Below are positions 1 through 12,370 of a stretch of 64,000 bases of DNA, piece by piece. The stretch is taken from NCBI RefSeq assembly GCF_029227915.1, contig NC_079889.1, positions 8,494,001 through 8,558,000 of the forward strand, read 5' to 3'. Position numbers and translations under genes: made by a program. Every line of letters begins with the position of its first letter. Within the stretch, counting starts at the first letter, position 1. Source of the DNA: Hydractinia symbiolongicarpus (taxonomy: Eukaryota > Cnidaria > Hydrozoa > Anthoathecata > Hydractiniidae). The notes beneath the pieces are model-generated. The model was not told where the DNA came from. It was given only the letters and a program-made list of their open reading frames with translations, and ran no database searches.

Positions 1-66
1 CATGCATCCTTATCTTTCGTAAAGGATTTCTTCCAACTTTTAATATGTTTGACCATTTTTCCTTAG

Positions 67-3000
67 GTTTTTCTTGCCGGTTTCTATGGTAATCTGTAAC
101 GACATATTTGCGTACGTGTTTGGTAAGTTAACTTTTATACTTAAGGGAATTTAAGGTGAAAAAAGATGTTGAACATTCGTTGAAAATCTTAAAAAGTAGT
201 TCCATAAGTTTTTATGAATTTTTGAAACATATAGCATTATTTATTTTACATACATTATGATGTTATATTTATATTTATAAGTTGCTGATATTTTTACCTG
301 TAAAAGGATAAAAGATGCCAAACTTACTAAGATAAAACGGTTACAATAAAAAAACGAAAAACAATTATTGTTAGGCCTCCAAAAAATCTACTCGACGCGA
401 ATGGCTACTAGCAGCTACCATTTTGGCTTACAGACAGACTTTGTATGATCATTATGATACAGAAAAATAAAAATTAAAAATGGCAACTCATACCAGACCA
501 TTTATAGATTTTAAAAACAAAATGCTTTAAAACAATTCAGTGTCGTTTGTTATCAGTAGTATCAATTTTTAACTTCCAAGGAGTTTTTTCGGAAAAATTT
601 AAGGTGTACAATCGAAATTCTTCCTCCTATTTAAGTTTGTTTGATATTTTTGATGTGTTTTTCTTCAGGTTTCTTCTTTGGGAAAACAAGGTTAATCAAG
701 GTGAGTAACTTGATGCTCATGTTTTTCAGATAGTGTCCAGGCATAAGCATAGTGCAACCAAAATACAACTTGCTTCTCTGTCTATCAGATTTTTTTTCTT
801 CTGTATCGGTAATAAAATTTGCTAAAATCCGACCACGTATCCACTCTGCCGCCTGCTCATTTTGTCGTCGATTTTTTGGTTTTTTTTAGTGCATTAAGAA
901 ACTCTAATGCCTTAATAATTCGAACTTCGAATCTTTTTAGTAATTAAAATTATTATATAAAAAGAAAAAATTGTAATAAATTCTTTTTTCATAATTTATG
1001 TTTTATACGCAGAACAAGTATAGCCAAAAATCAGTCGCCAAAAAGTAATTATGTTGGTAAATTTAGTTGCTAAAAAGATTCTTTTATGTCGACTTTTTTT
1101 ACTGATAAAATAATATTTGATTGTTGTAGTAATTTAAAGTTTCAACTTTCTGTATATGATTTTTTATAAGCGAAATATAAAATAAAATAAATAATATAAT
1201 TATAAAGCTTTAATAATTGGTATATATCAATGTTTCGCAAATCTTTTTGTTTTGTTTAGTTGTCACCTAAGAAAACATGGGAAGGATTTATGGGTGGTTT
1301 CTTTGCAACTGTCCTTTATGGTCAAATAGTAAGTATGAAATTATTTGTGTTTCATGATCCTGTATAGTCCTGAAAATTTACCACAATTTATGGTCCTGGG
1401 ATAGTCTTGAAACTCCACCATGTTTCATGGTCCTGGAAATAATCCTGGAATTTCATAATTTATGGTCCTGCGTAATCCTACAAATTTATCACATTTCATG
1501 ATGTTAATCCTGGAACTTTACCATGTTTCATGGTCCTGGGATAATCCTGGAGCTTTTTCATATTTTATTGTCCTGGGTAGTCCTGAAAATTTACCACATT
1601 TTATGATCCTGGTATACTCCTGGAACTTTGCCACATTTTATGGTCCTGGAATGGTCTTGGAATTTTACCGTGTTTCATGGTCCTGGGATAGTCCTGGAAT
1701 TTTAATCATGTGTACCACTTCCTCTCAGTTTAGAAAATAGTGTTAATAGAATTCCTAAATTTACGATTTTAGTGGCCATCTTTATTTTCTTAATATAGCG
1801 ATCACTAACGTCTCGGTTACGGGTGTAAAGAAATCCTCTCTTTTTTTTTGTTTAGGTTTGTGAGTTAATGTGTCAGCATCAATACTTTCACTGTCCCCCA
1901 CAAGTGAGTAACTGAGAGATTAAGCAACTCTCCACGACTAATGATTAGCTCCGTGTGACTCTCTTACGCAGGTGTATAACTGTAAGAACGCAACCTTTTT
2001 GCCAGGCAAGACAGTTTTATACATGCACAGGTTTTAACATCTCTGCCATAGATATATTATATAGTCATTTACCTGACAATGTGAACGAAGCAGAACTTAG
2101 ATTCTTATGCATTTTATGAATTTGTAAATATCTCATTATTTCTTGTCTGTTCATTTATAAGGCTACTTTGATAACAATATAAGCCTTTGGTACATATCTC
2201 CACCTCAGATAATGTCCCTGTTTTAGTTTAACGGTACATCACTGAAATTTGCGATGGAGTGCACCGCCTCACCTACCTATCAGCTTTCCCATCAATTCAC
2301 TTTGAACCCTACTATCCAACATGTATTTGGTAGTCTACCTGGTGTGTTGAGTGAAGGCATTGCATCTGTGTTATCGATTGTAAGTTAAATTTTTCTCTCT
2401 TGCTGCGTTTTTGTTTCATTATCATATTTTGATGGTAGTTTTAATCTCATCCTGTATTGTGCATGTGTCTTGCCCCGAAATCTGATCACAATCGTGTTTA
2501 AAATTTTTTTGAAATAAATTCAAAGGTTGTACCCCAATTTTTTAGCTATGGCATTTCTATATTACCCCGCACTTTCAACACACTTGTCAATATTCACAAC
2601 GGACTTAGAACTTTGGCTCGTAGGTTCTTTGGCTAAGTCCGAAATTTAAGCTGTGAAAATACTTGCTGATGTCAGCATGTCCTATTGTCTCGTTTTCCCC
2701 AACCTGTGCGGGCCTGCGCGTTAATTGTTTTATCGTAGAAACTGCAACTAGCGATCTTTGAATGTTCCTCACTCGCCCTACACATCTAGACCTTTCGCAG
2801 CCTTTCGGTGAGAAATGGCTAAAAAACTACTTTTTTTCGAAAAATTACTTATACCTCAAGAATTTATTTTTTGCTTTGTAAATTTTTTTTATCGTATTTT
2901 GCAACCTGTTTCTGCGAATAAGGAAAAAGGAAACTGATTGTCAAAAGAATTCTAAACAATTGTATAAACAAAAATGAATTGCGAAGGAAACGATACAATT

Positions 3001-5101
3001 CTTATCGACATGGAAAAGAAAATGTAGCACCACTAAAAGCAATTGTACAAAGCAAAACTACGAAAAAAAATTAAAAAAAAACAAGGACAAAACGAAGGTC
3101 TGAGCGAATAGATTGCGAACATGCATAAAAGAAATGTGAAAAGATTCAACTGGAAGTTTGTGTTTTATGTACACGTTATTTTATGGAATTAATTATATAT
3201 GTGGCTTTGAAGATCCTAAACTGTAGAACATGTTAGAACTATTTAGGCTGCAATAGTATGAATTTAATACTTCTTTAAACTTCAAACATGGCAAAAGAAG
3301 AGAACAATGAAAAGACAAATTAAGATCATTTAAGTTGAGTAGGACCAAAACATTTAAAGACGCCCTTGGGTATTTGTGTATTCTTATAAGGAAACGTGTA
3401 TACATTGTAAAAACTCTTTTTCTCTCAAAAATTGCTGGGAAGACGCGTTTTGAAAACAAAACAAAAAACACGAATCAACACATGCAAATTACCGGCGGGA
3501 ATCTCTTTAATACGCGAAAATCGATTCCACAACAGTGGTGTTACGAGGCGTATTTTATTCTCCATTCGTCTTTTTCGTTTTTGTCGTATACGAATTGCTT
3601 CCTTTGACGAGCCAGCAAAATGTTTTTGACATTCGGATTTGTAATGTCTACATTTGGATTTTTTTATTTTCGTTTATTATTTTATCTTAATACATTATGT
3701 TTCGAGGCGTTTCTATTTAAGAGATGTCCTTTTTATCATTAAATCTTTTTTGATTCTTAGCTTGGTATTCATTTAACATCAAATTTTTCCGAAGTGTGGA
3801 TGTATCCAATGATATGGCATGGAATTGTACTGGCCTGCTTCAGTTCACTGATTGCGCCGTTTGGTGGTTTCTTTGCCAGTGGATTCAAGAGGGCGTTTAA
3901 AATCAAGGTAAATCTTTTTTTAAGTTATTGAAGCTATGGAGATCTTTCCTGTAATTTGTACACATCTTTGTTGGGCATGCGCAGTTAATTTTACTTATTC
4001 TGGTCTTTATAATACACACCTACAAGAAAAGTATATGTGATTAATTTTATTTATTCTGCTCTGTATAATACACACTTACAAGAAGAGTATATGTAATTAA
4101 TTTATTTATTCTTGTCCGTATAATACACACCTAAAAGAAATTTCATACTGTTAAAAACGTTTTGTCTAAAAACCTCACACTCTGGCATCGGTAAAAATTT
4201 GTTCCTCCGATCAAAAAGTCTCACCTCGCCCCATTCCTCCCTCTCTTTGACTAACAGGTGATTTGTTTTAACTCAGGATTTTGGGGACACCATTCCAGGC
4301 CACGGAGGTATCATGGATAGATTTGATTGCCAGTATTTGATGGCAACATTCGTCAACGTATACGTTGCTAGCGTCATCAGGTATGGTTGTTTCCCTCTCA
4401 CAGTGCAGCAGTTTATGTTGGAGTAACGTAAAGTTATTTTCTTATTTTTTTCCACTATAGTGTTCGAAGTACTGCTATTAGAACAGCTCCTGCGTGCAGC
4501 ATGTATACATCAGATTAACATAAAAATTACTGTTATTAAATTAGGTTCTGCGTGCTAACTTTACAATTAAAATTCGCATAAGAATTGCCTATCCATTTTT
4601 CCTCATATGACATGGGTTGACCTGTAGCTGTGACACTGCTAAACATGCGCTCACTATAGATTAAACCACTCATCTTGTGTTTACGAAAAAAATTTCGTAA
4701 CCATTCTGCCACGTGCCCAATTTAGTTATTTTTTTTATGATTTTTGTTATGATTTCAAAATGTTTATACAGGACAGCCACTTCAATGTATAAAACACTGG
4801 TATCAATGTGGCTTTTCAATAACTTATATACTTCGGCTTTACGTACCTGGTTTCCCTCACTTGGCATGATTGGCCCGTAGCTGTGTACTGAGGCACTAAT
4901 TTGGTTTTTACATAATCAACCAGTTACCGTTTCTGCCCAATATCCCAGTTAGTAGAAGTCTTTGTTATTTCCTTCTTTTTTGTTTTTAGAGCGTACAATC
5001 CTCATAAACTTCTTCAACAAGTCATGTTTATGGAGAAAGAAGATCAAATCCAGTTTTACAACAAACTTCAATACACCTTATCATCACAAGGCCTTATCTG
5101 A
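67..5101 (+). CDS. CDS1/CDS2 homologue: Phosphatidate cytidylyltransferase (CDP-diacylglycerol synthase), C-terminal part, 8 exons
   Basis: Catalyses CTP + phosphatidic acid -> CDP-diacylglycerol + PPi, an ER-membrane step feeding phosphatidylinositol and cardiolipin synthesis. Exons read: 67-122, 669-700, 1260-1328, 1856-1903, 2227-2379, 3761-3907, 4277-4380 and 4990-5101 (stop TGA 5099-5101). Every junction has AG/GT borders and the phases close, giving 239 C-terminal residues; the N-terminal exons lie left of the window. Exon 1 encodes [10 protein letters not shown], exon 3 the family block SPKKTWEGF, exon 6 [18 protein letters not shown], and exon 7 the signature [10 protein letters not shown]. 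Together exons 6 and 7 match the PROSITE-type CDS signature S-x-x-K-R-x4-K-D-...-H-G-G-x-x-D-R-x-D. The visible part contains several hydrophobic segments, as expected for this multipass enzyme. It resembles animal CDS1/CDS2; which paralogue cannot be told from this part. The second intron is small but the third carries a minisatellite. Confidence 0.96.
365..460 (+). repeat. Fragment of repeat family A in the first visible CDS-gene intron
   Basis: A degenerate piece containing AGCTACCATTTTGGCTTACAG followed by ACAGAC. It matches the middle of the fuller copy at 5588-5735, which has GCTAAGCTACCATTTTGCG then GACAGACAGG. No coding content seen. Confidence 0.45.
1350..1712. repeat. Minisatellite in CDS-gene intron
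   Basis: About nine to ten imperfect head-to-tail units of roughly 36-38 bp built on CATGGTCCTGGGATAGTCCT and TGGAATTTTACCA. The unit spacing drifts slightly and the copies differ at several positions. It sits wholly inside the intron 1329-1855, so it does not change the protein. The open frame across it is only the translated repeat. Confidence 0.9.
4600..4730 (-). repeat. tRNA-derived SINE, family D, in the last CDS-gene intron
   Basis: Read on the minus strand it begins with a box-A-like CACGTGGCAGAATGGTTACG and continues to CAGGTCAACCCATGTCATATG. The same order of blocks occurs at 54345-54492, where the tRNA-like head is better preserved. The internal box B is eroded here. Confidence 0.6.
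4845..4950 (-). repeat. Second, truncated family D SINE copy
   Basis: Contains TTTCCCTCACTTGGCATG and GGCCCGTAGCTGTG, the same body sequence as the copies at 4600-4730 and 54345-54492. It lies about 120 bp from the first copy, in the same orientation, within the same intron, so two insertions or a local duplication occurred here. Confidence 0.5.
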
Positions 5102-5587
5102 TTGGTTGCTTATAATTGAAGAGTCTATTTGATTGGCTGATAATGCCATCAATGACGTGTTTGATTGGTTTACGCATTGGAAAACTATTTGTGCACTTCT
5201 ATGTAAAGTTTGGCTTTAATATTACAGCGTTTGAAAACAATAGTGTCATGCAGATCATTCTATGTGTAGAAGAACAATATTGTCCGTTTTAGAAAATAGT
5301 ATAACTTTAAAAATACACTTTTCATTTTTATTTCATATTTGTCACAAATGCCTTCCTAAACAGCTGTGTCATATTTCTATATTTTGACAGCATTTTGACC
5401 AATTTTCATGGAAGTTATACTTATTTGGATAACATCTAATGTAAACCTGTTAAAGAGATCAGATTAAAATTATCTTGAAAAACTTGTTAACATATTTAAG
5501 ACTAGACCAGGGACCACTTTATGTAAAGTGCACCTTAACAAGTTTTGATTGAGAGTTAGATCTTAGAATTTTTTTTCTTATTCTATA

Positions 5588-5735
5588 AAACTAGTCGTTA
5601 GCCCGTGGAAAAATCCATCGTCCGTCGCAGCTAAGCTACCATTTTGCGTGACAGACAGGCAGACGGACGGACGGACGGACGGAAAGACGGAAAGACGGAA
5701 AGACGTATACGGGCATTATAATATAGATATATCAG
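5588..5735 (+). repeat. Repeat family A, near-complete copy with ACGG microsatellite core
   Basis: Starts ACTAGTCGTTAGCCCGTGG, runs through an (ACGG)n then (AAGACGG)n tract at about 5655-5703, and ends GACGTATACGGGCATTATAA. The same two ends frame the copy at 48940-49080. It lies 0.5 kb downstream of the CDS-gene stop codon, within or just past the 3' UTR. Confidence 0.8.
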
Positions 5736-7397
5736 AAGAAAATTATGTCATTTGGTTAAAGATATTTAATAATAATTATTAAGAAACAAACGCATCGGTT
5801 TTTCAACCTAGAAAATTAAACGCCTGTAAGTTACTATGGGGCGTCTATTTAAGGGCGTGTTGGTTGGAACTGCTGTATTTGTTCCTTCGAAAACTTGTGC
5901 TACATGTATATTGTATGTAAAATAAGTGTATAAAATTTTTGTGTATGGATATACGTGTGCAAACGTATTAGTTGTCAAGTTTGATTCACAATCGGAACAT
6001 ATTTTAGATTTTCATGTGATACTTTATTGTTATTTATTTGTAGTGTAATCGATGTTTTGGTTTGTCTTCAGATGTTTTTACTTTTTTTAAGTCTTATGAG
6101 AATTGCTTTAGGGAAAGTGTTTAAAAGAAGAGTACTGATGTGGTATATAGAATACAGTGAGAACTCTTTTATGGTGTGACCTCTGCGTAATTCGCTGGTG
6201 ATTTTTTATTATGTATTTTATTCTTATTTTTTGTAACTATTTATCTCTAGTTCATTTTTATTTCAATAATAACCTGTTTATGCGTGTTGTCTTGATTTTT
6301 TACATTTTAACTTCCGCCCATAATGTTATTGCGGATGTTTTGTCCCGATTACTTTCATGTCCTCTTCTTACTCCCGCCCTAATAACGCCATGGCGGGTGT
6401 GTTGACTTGATTTTTCATAATCTCATTTCAAACCTACCCATTTTTCTTACTTCAAGATCGTCATGGCCTGACTAACAGCATTTTAATACTTTTTTGGATT
6501 ATTCTTTTAAAAAAAACACGATAAAAAGAACATCTTCATTAAAGACGAAGGTCTACTTCGATCGCAAAGCACGACGTACTGTTTCCAGTGGTCGTGCATC
6601 CAAACGGCACAATGTTCACTGGAAACGAAGTGCGCCCACAAAATCAAATTAGCTCCGAATTAAGCACATTCATTGATTGAAAAAATAAAATTGCGTCATT
6701 ATGCATTGCTTCGCTTTAGGTGGACGTAACTTAAGTTAATCAAAGAAATCACTATAGATACGGATCCATGTATGCATTGCTTTAAGGATTGTTTCAGGTT
6801 TCGTTTCCCAAAAACATTAAGGGCCCTTTACGTAGGAGCTAACTGACAAATCGAAAAGGTCATTCCCTAAAAGGAAGAATTTCACGAAGCGAATTGTATA
6901 TGGCGGATTCGCAGGAATAAATTTCCGCGAGTTTTTGTCAATTTCGCTATAATTAGTTATTATTAAAAAAGCTCGAAGTTTGCGAAACTTAATTCGAAAT
7001 TTGGATATTTTTTTTCTTGCATGAAGAACGATTTACACATATTTCTCTCCTTAAAAAAAACAGCAAAAACTTAAAACAAAATGTCATCAAATAAAAAACA
7101 AAAAAAAACAAGTGGCGATAATACTGTTTTTTAAGGCTAATATTATTTAAGCATTGCAGATTGCGTTCTAAATAGGTAAAAGTTTACAGCGAAATATTTC
7201 TCCGCTGAAAAGTTGGAACACTGTTTCTACTTTTTGACCAAACGAATTTTTGAACCAAATCAAAACAAACCAAACTGCACATGTTAAGATACAATTCAAC
7301 TGCGAATTCGCTTCGCAAAAGCCCTCTTAAAGAAAGAACACGATATTTAATTCTACTTTTGTTTATATTTCTTCACAAGGTTTCATGGCGTTCAACC
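5736..7397. other. Intergenic stretch, no gene seen
   Basis: AT-rich with scattered short open frames that look like chance. Around 6300-6410 there is a loose duplication of a CCGCCC...GCGG-containing segment followed both times by TTGATTTTT. At about 6880-6965 there is a family C fragment (GCGAA/TTCGC-rich, see that entry). Confidence 0.5.
6880..6965. repeat. Family C fragment (TTTCGC/GCGAA-rich short repeat)
   Basis: A run of motifs such as AATTTCGCTATAATTAG, CGGATTCGCAGGAATAAATT and GCGAAACTTAATTCG. Closely related motif clusters recur at about 22620-22790, 23390-23520, 34190-34320 and 51945-52150, suggesting an old dispersed element family. Confidence 0.4.
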
Positions 7398-8296
7398 TTA
7401 TATCAATTGTTTCAACGATTTCGTCTCTAAGTCAACTTCCATACCATAACATTGGTACTGGTGAACAGTCTTCTCGAATGCAGAACCGTCATTTTTCGGC
7501 TTGGATCCAACAAAATACCGACATTTCTTCTTATTTATTTTCAATTTAAATTCTCCAGTTTGCCCTTTACATTTATAGTACGATAACCTCATATATGGAT
7601 CAGGAACTGTACCATAATCTTTTGCGCATCCTTCTGAAATAAGGGCTTCCCCGTACTTGATGAGACGATTGGGACCATATCCATCACTACCATATCCGAA
7701 CTCTGGAACCATCTTTTCTTCTAACATAGGAGTGGAAAAAATTGGTTTAAACTTTGAAATTGATTATATTCATATTGACAGTACACCTTCCCGCCACGCC
7801 AAAAAAAAAAAAAGAAATTCTTACTCTTTCCTTAGGCTGGGGCTATAACGAATAAGTTTTTGATGTCCAAACGTTCGTGAAATGATTATCGATATAATAC
7901 ACAGGATCGATATAATATAGCTATACCCGTATCGACATCATTTTTCGCGCTGACGTTTTGTATGTTAGTGAGACAAATTTTATTTTCTTAAAATTTCCTT
8001 CTAATGAAAAAGTAACAGTCAATTTATAACATTCTTCGTTACTTTTCGAAGAATAAACCCTATCATTGAGGTTTGTAACGATAAGCAAGATCTTTCATAT
8101 AACCATGCTACTAGAAATATCAATACTTGATTTTACCTTTTAGGAGACCGTCATGATCAAACAACTCGACTCTAGCTTGTTGGTATTCGTCCTTGCCACA
8201 TCGTATCATACCTGTCACTTTAAAACATCCCCAACTGGCAGAAACTTTGTTAGCAAGAGCTAACAGAATGCAAGTTATTACCAACTTCATCATCAT
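7398..8296 (-). CDS. Small secreted protein with transthyretin-like N-terminal half (tentative), 2 exons
   Basis: Exon 1 is 8296-8137 and exon 2 is 7720-7398; phases join (g|aa = Glu) to give 160 residues. The start was chosen at the first of three consecutive ATGs. Residues 1 to about 22 form a signal peptide (LVITCILLALANKVSAS), so the product is expected to be secreted. The mature start GCFKVTGMIRCG...ARVELFDHDGLL resembles transthyretin-like (TTL) beta-sandwich proteins, which begin with a V-x-G-x-x-x-C-G strand followed by A-x-V-x-L-x-D. The second exon adds a Lys-rich, Cys-containing part with a C-x-K-D-Y-G...D-P-Y-M-R-L-x-Y-Y-K-C pattern. The TTL assignment is by eye and weak in the second half. 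No partner gene is adjacent. Confidence 0.6.
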
Positions 8297-8308
8297 GTTG
8301 GTATACAC

Positions 8309-11300
8309 AGTGAATTAAAAAGATACAGATTGAGAACATGGTTTTATTGTTGAAGAATATGTTTTGGAGTGTTTTCATAGTTGTGTGTATCTTTGCAAAG
8401 TTTACATGATATGTTTACATTAAAACTGAACCAGCTAAACAAATACAAGCTGAGAACAACAACAAACAATTTACTTTTCGCGCACAATCTGCTTGAAAAT
8501 TTAATGCTATCCTATTTTAGGAATAAAAACATTTCTCTAGCACTTCTGTTCCGTAGTGTACTTGGAAATATGAGAGTTTTTTAATCAACCCCTCTTACCC
8601 TATCATAAAGTCCTAACCTGCAAAGAGATGTCATTTAGTACAGCGTCTGGAAGAAATATGATTTATTTAACATCTACCTAAACTATTTGATTACCACTGA
8701 CTGCTGTACTCCATTATTTAATAACCTACAAACCTATAAACAGTAATGAATTTCGTCAGCACCTAATGATTCTGAATTTTGAAAATCGATAGAAGACATG
8801 TAGATAGAAGGACGGGAATTTGGGATATCCAGATAACACCCGAGTTTTTAAAAAGGTTACAAAAGTAAATCGTAAGTTCGTCACGCTGTTTAGTTTGTTA
8901 AAAAGACATTAAAGGTTCCATACTCCATTTGGGTACTTCGGTTTACCTTCGGCGTGATTTTATGTCCTGCACAATCAAAATTTTGTTTGTTTTTTTCAAC
9001 ATTCACCCATAGGTGATGAAACTTACTTTAGATTAATATTTAGATTAATAATAAACGTCTATTCCAAGTTTTCTAAGACGCTTTTTCAAGCTCTACAAAA
9101 GCAGTATTCTTTGTCTTTAACTTTGAGTGATTTTTTTTTTATTTTCTCCTACATTTGTCTGAAATTGCAACAGTGGTGCTGCGACCACACATGAACACAA
9201 ATTGCATGCAGTCATTATCCACTTGCCGTCTAACAATTTGATAATACGTTTCAGTACTTTCGTGTTGTGCCCTATCAACATTAGCCCTCTGTAGTTTCCA
9301 CGTGGTTCCATCACGCTTACCTATGTAGCAATTTATTCTTTCACTAATTCTTGTATTATTATTTACCTACAACTGTATATAAATCTGAATTTTATCTTGA
9401 ACAGTATTTATTTAATGTCTCCTAAGCCCTTTAAAAACGGTGTATCTCGGAAAACGTATTGTCAACTCATAAAGGGGTTTCTAAGTAGTCCTCTTAATCC
9501 TTACAGGCAATAAAATTAAGATAAAGAAATGCTGCTGCATGGTGGTGAACCTGATCAGTTGTGACTAAAAATCTCAAACCCTTAGTTGCTGTAGACAGTG
9601 GTATGATTCGATGGATATGAGACCTGTTCTTAAAAGATCAAATTTCAGCGGCAGATATTGGGTTTCGTTTCGTACTGGATTCAATCAAATACATAACGCG
9701 TTAAAGTTAACAGCAGTTTCATGGACACTTGCTTTAAATGGATGATGATGAATGAATTTTTCTTTCATAAAGGTCAGACACTTTTTCCAAAACTCAATGA
9801 AGAAGTTGCAGAACCTGTAAAAAACATTTACTAATTATCTGCCAGGTTTTAATGACAAAAATGCATAAAATAATGTGCTAAATCGCCTAAGTTCTAAACA
9901 AGTACCTTGTGTGATTGAAATTTACATGAATTAAAACAGAAAGAAAACAAAAACAAAGAAGAGAAGCCATATTTGAACAAAGTTAATCATATTCAAAATC
10001 AACGGTGGTTTTATTCAGTTTCGGTTTCTGATAATGAACTTTTCGCTGACGGTTTTCTTGTCTCTCCACACTAATAGTTGAATTTAAATACCTTACGTGT
10101 GCTATCTATATGATGCCAAGCTATCGTCCAAAACAATGATATATAATTAATGTGAAAATAACTACAATCTCCGTAAAAAATTATATTAAGACAAGTTGGT
10201 AACTTTTGAAGTTCGTCCCCACAACAAGTTATATTGGCGATTTCTATAGGTACACGCACTTTAAACTTGGTGAAGTTTGTTTGTCAATGCTTACAGCGGA
10301 CTATAGGTTATTTGGTAGGATTCCAATTCTCAAAATGTTGCAGTTTTTGCTGGCATCAGCGTGGTCATTTTTCCAAAAACTTCAAAGTCTTTGTGATCCC
10401 TGACACACATACCCATTATTTACCTAGCTACGCTTCTGAAGAAGTAGCACTTTCGAATATGCGAGTTCATTTTATTTGCCCACTTTGTAAAATGGCTAAA
10501 AAAGTCCTTCTGTCTCAATGTTTTTGTAAGGGATTATAGATTCGGCACAATGATTGTTTTTATTTTCGTCTTCTGTCTTTTCTTGATGGACTTATACACG
10601 AGTAGGCTTGTATGTAAATAGAAAAGGTATTTAGTGAAAGAGGTGTACTTTTAAGCGAGCGACCCTATCTTCGGGTAGGTTCGGGTTAAATACTATGTCT
10701 TCCTTGTCAGCAAAGACCATGAGTTTTGTTTGTGTACGTTTTTTAAATCACGTAATCAAATAAATTAAATCAACTAAATAAACCAAATCACGTGATCAAA
10801 ACAAAATGTTTTTTGCTAAAAGTTTCAAGTTTGACCTGACGATCAAAATAAACGAAAAAAATGTTTTTCAAGTTCAGATGGACGAACGAAACGAAGAAGG
10901 CTGCTTGTTACAAATATCGGAAAAAACATAATTTATGTTACATCTCTTTTCCTTTTTTTGAGCAGAAAAAGAAGTTTTAACCAAAGTTTAAACCAAAACA
11001 GTACACATATAATCGACCAGCTAAGCCATTTTCTATTTTTACATGTTAATTAAGGTAGACATAAAAAGTTGTATTCCATGAACATCATAGTATATATCAA
11101 AGGTTTTGTATACAACCTTCCGTAAAGTTTATTTGGTTTGCATCCGCTTCCACAGCCTTATAATGAGCTGGGAACAACCAGAATTTTTTAATTTCAAGAG
11201 CCAGCATTCATACATGAAAAATCAGCTCTGAGTCTCCAGCGCACATTTCCAAGAACTGCACCTGGAATTGATAGTAAGGGCTGGGATCAGGTTTGGTCTT

Positions 11301-12128
11301 AGAGTGCTTCCTAAGCAGGCTTCATTTTTAACAAATTAAAAGGTGTTAGCGATTGGTAGAATTCCTAATTTCCTGCCTCACTGTCTGGAATGTTTCTAGA
11401 TTTTTTACATTTTCAGCGGACAACTAAGGATTTTTCTAAGGCATAGCTATGCTCATAAAATTTCTGAAAAGTGTTTTTTCTAATGCAAACCCTCTTCACC
11501 CATTACAAATTGATTTTGATGTTGTTGGTTCCTAAAGGAGGGCTGAACTTGCTCAAAGGATTGAAAGCTCACCAAAAGTTGCTCGACAACATGGAAGAGG
11601 ACGCTTAAATGGAGATGAACGTCTGCAGTGTTAAGCATGAGGCGATACGAGATCTTTTAGCGTTGTCGTTTAACGTTGCTACACGTGATATTGCTTTTGA
11701 ATACTTATCTCCTACACTCAACCCTAATCATTCTGGGGTATAAGGGAACGAGTGTAGTTTGCCCGGGTGGGGGGACAAGAGGGTGCAAAACCTCCTCATT
11801 TCATAACTTTGCTATAGTTGGGTTGTAGTTGTAAAAATTGGTACGAATAATGCCTGTCACACGAAAAATAAAAATTACGTCTGAAAAGCTAATTTTCAGC
11901 AATAATTTTCTTGCATGCCAGTTTACGAAAATGCATATTTTTTTGGCAATATTATCTCAAATTGAGTATAATTTTGATACTTTAGTGGCATTTGAAGTAT
12001 TTTAGCCACAATTCATTAACTTAATATTAATTGAAGAGAAGTTACTTTTTACAGTTTTGGATGGAAGAAAGATAATTTCACAGAGATCCAGCCAACAAAG
12101 AGTACGTCAAGAAAGACACAGAATGGCA
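8309..12128. other. Intergenic stretch, no gene seen
   Basis: Both strands show only short open frames with no recognisable motif and no consistent splice chain. The longer plus-strand frame at 10234-10539 has a run of Cys and Trp residues but no domain I recognise, and no good flanking splice sites. Confidence 0.45.
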
Positions 12129-12370
12129 GCAATAAAAATTAGGGATAGTTTTGAGTAATAGCCAATATCCCCGGATATGACAGATATGGGACCTAAAAAT
12201 TTGAAAGCGTATTATAGATAAAAATTAAAACTCAAGAAGTATCATAACCATGCAGTCAAGCAAAAAAGATTTATAAAAAAAACCCGAGACTTAAAAGGGC
12301 TGTTATGAACGAAATTATGCCACGTTATCCCTCCCATCCCCCCTGGTTTAACTAGGGTTAATAATATTGC
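12129..12370 (-). repeat. Repeat family B copy
   Basis: Shares ordered blocks with 52790-53100: TTTTGAGTAATAGCCAATATC, ATATGGGACCTAAAAATTTG, AAGTATCATAACCATGCA and a purine/C-rich end (CCTCCCATCCCCCC). The copies at 28165-28470 and 30560-30800 are the same sequence in reverse complement. Confidence 0.8.

Noticed and set aside
1462-1740. 92-residue open frame on the plus strand
   Set aside because: It is the translation of the intronic minisatellite; the repeating peptide has no independent support.
10206-10539. Overlapping plus-strand frames with several Cys/Trp residues
   Set aside because: No domain, no Kozak-like start, no splice partners, and the opposite strand also reads openly in places.
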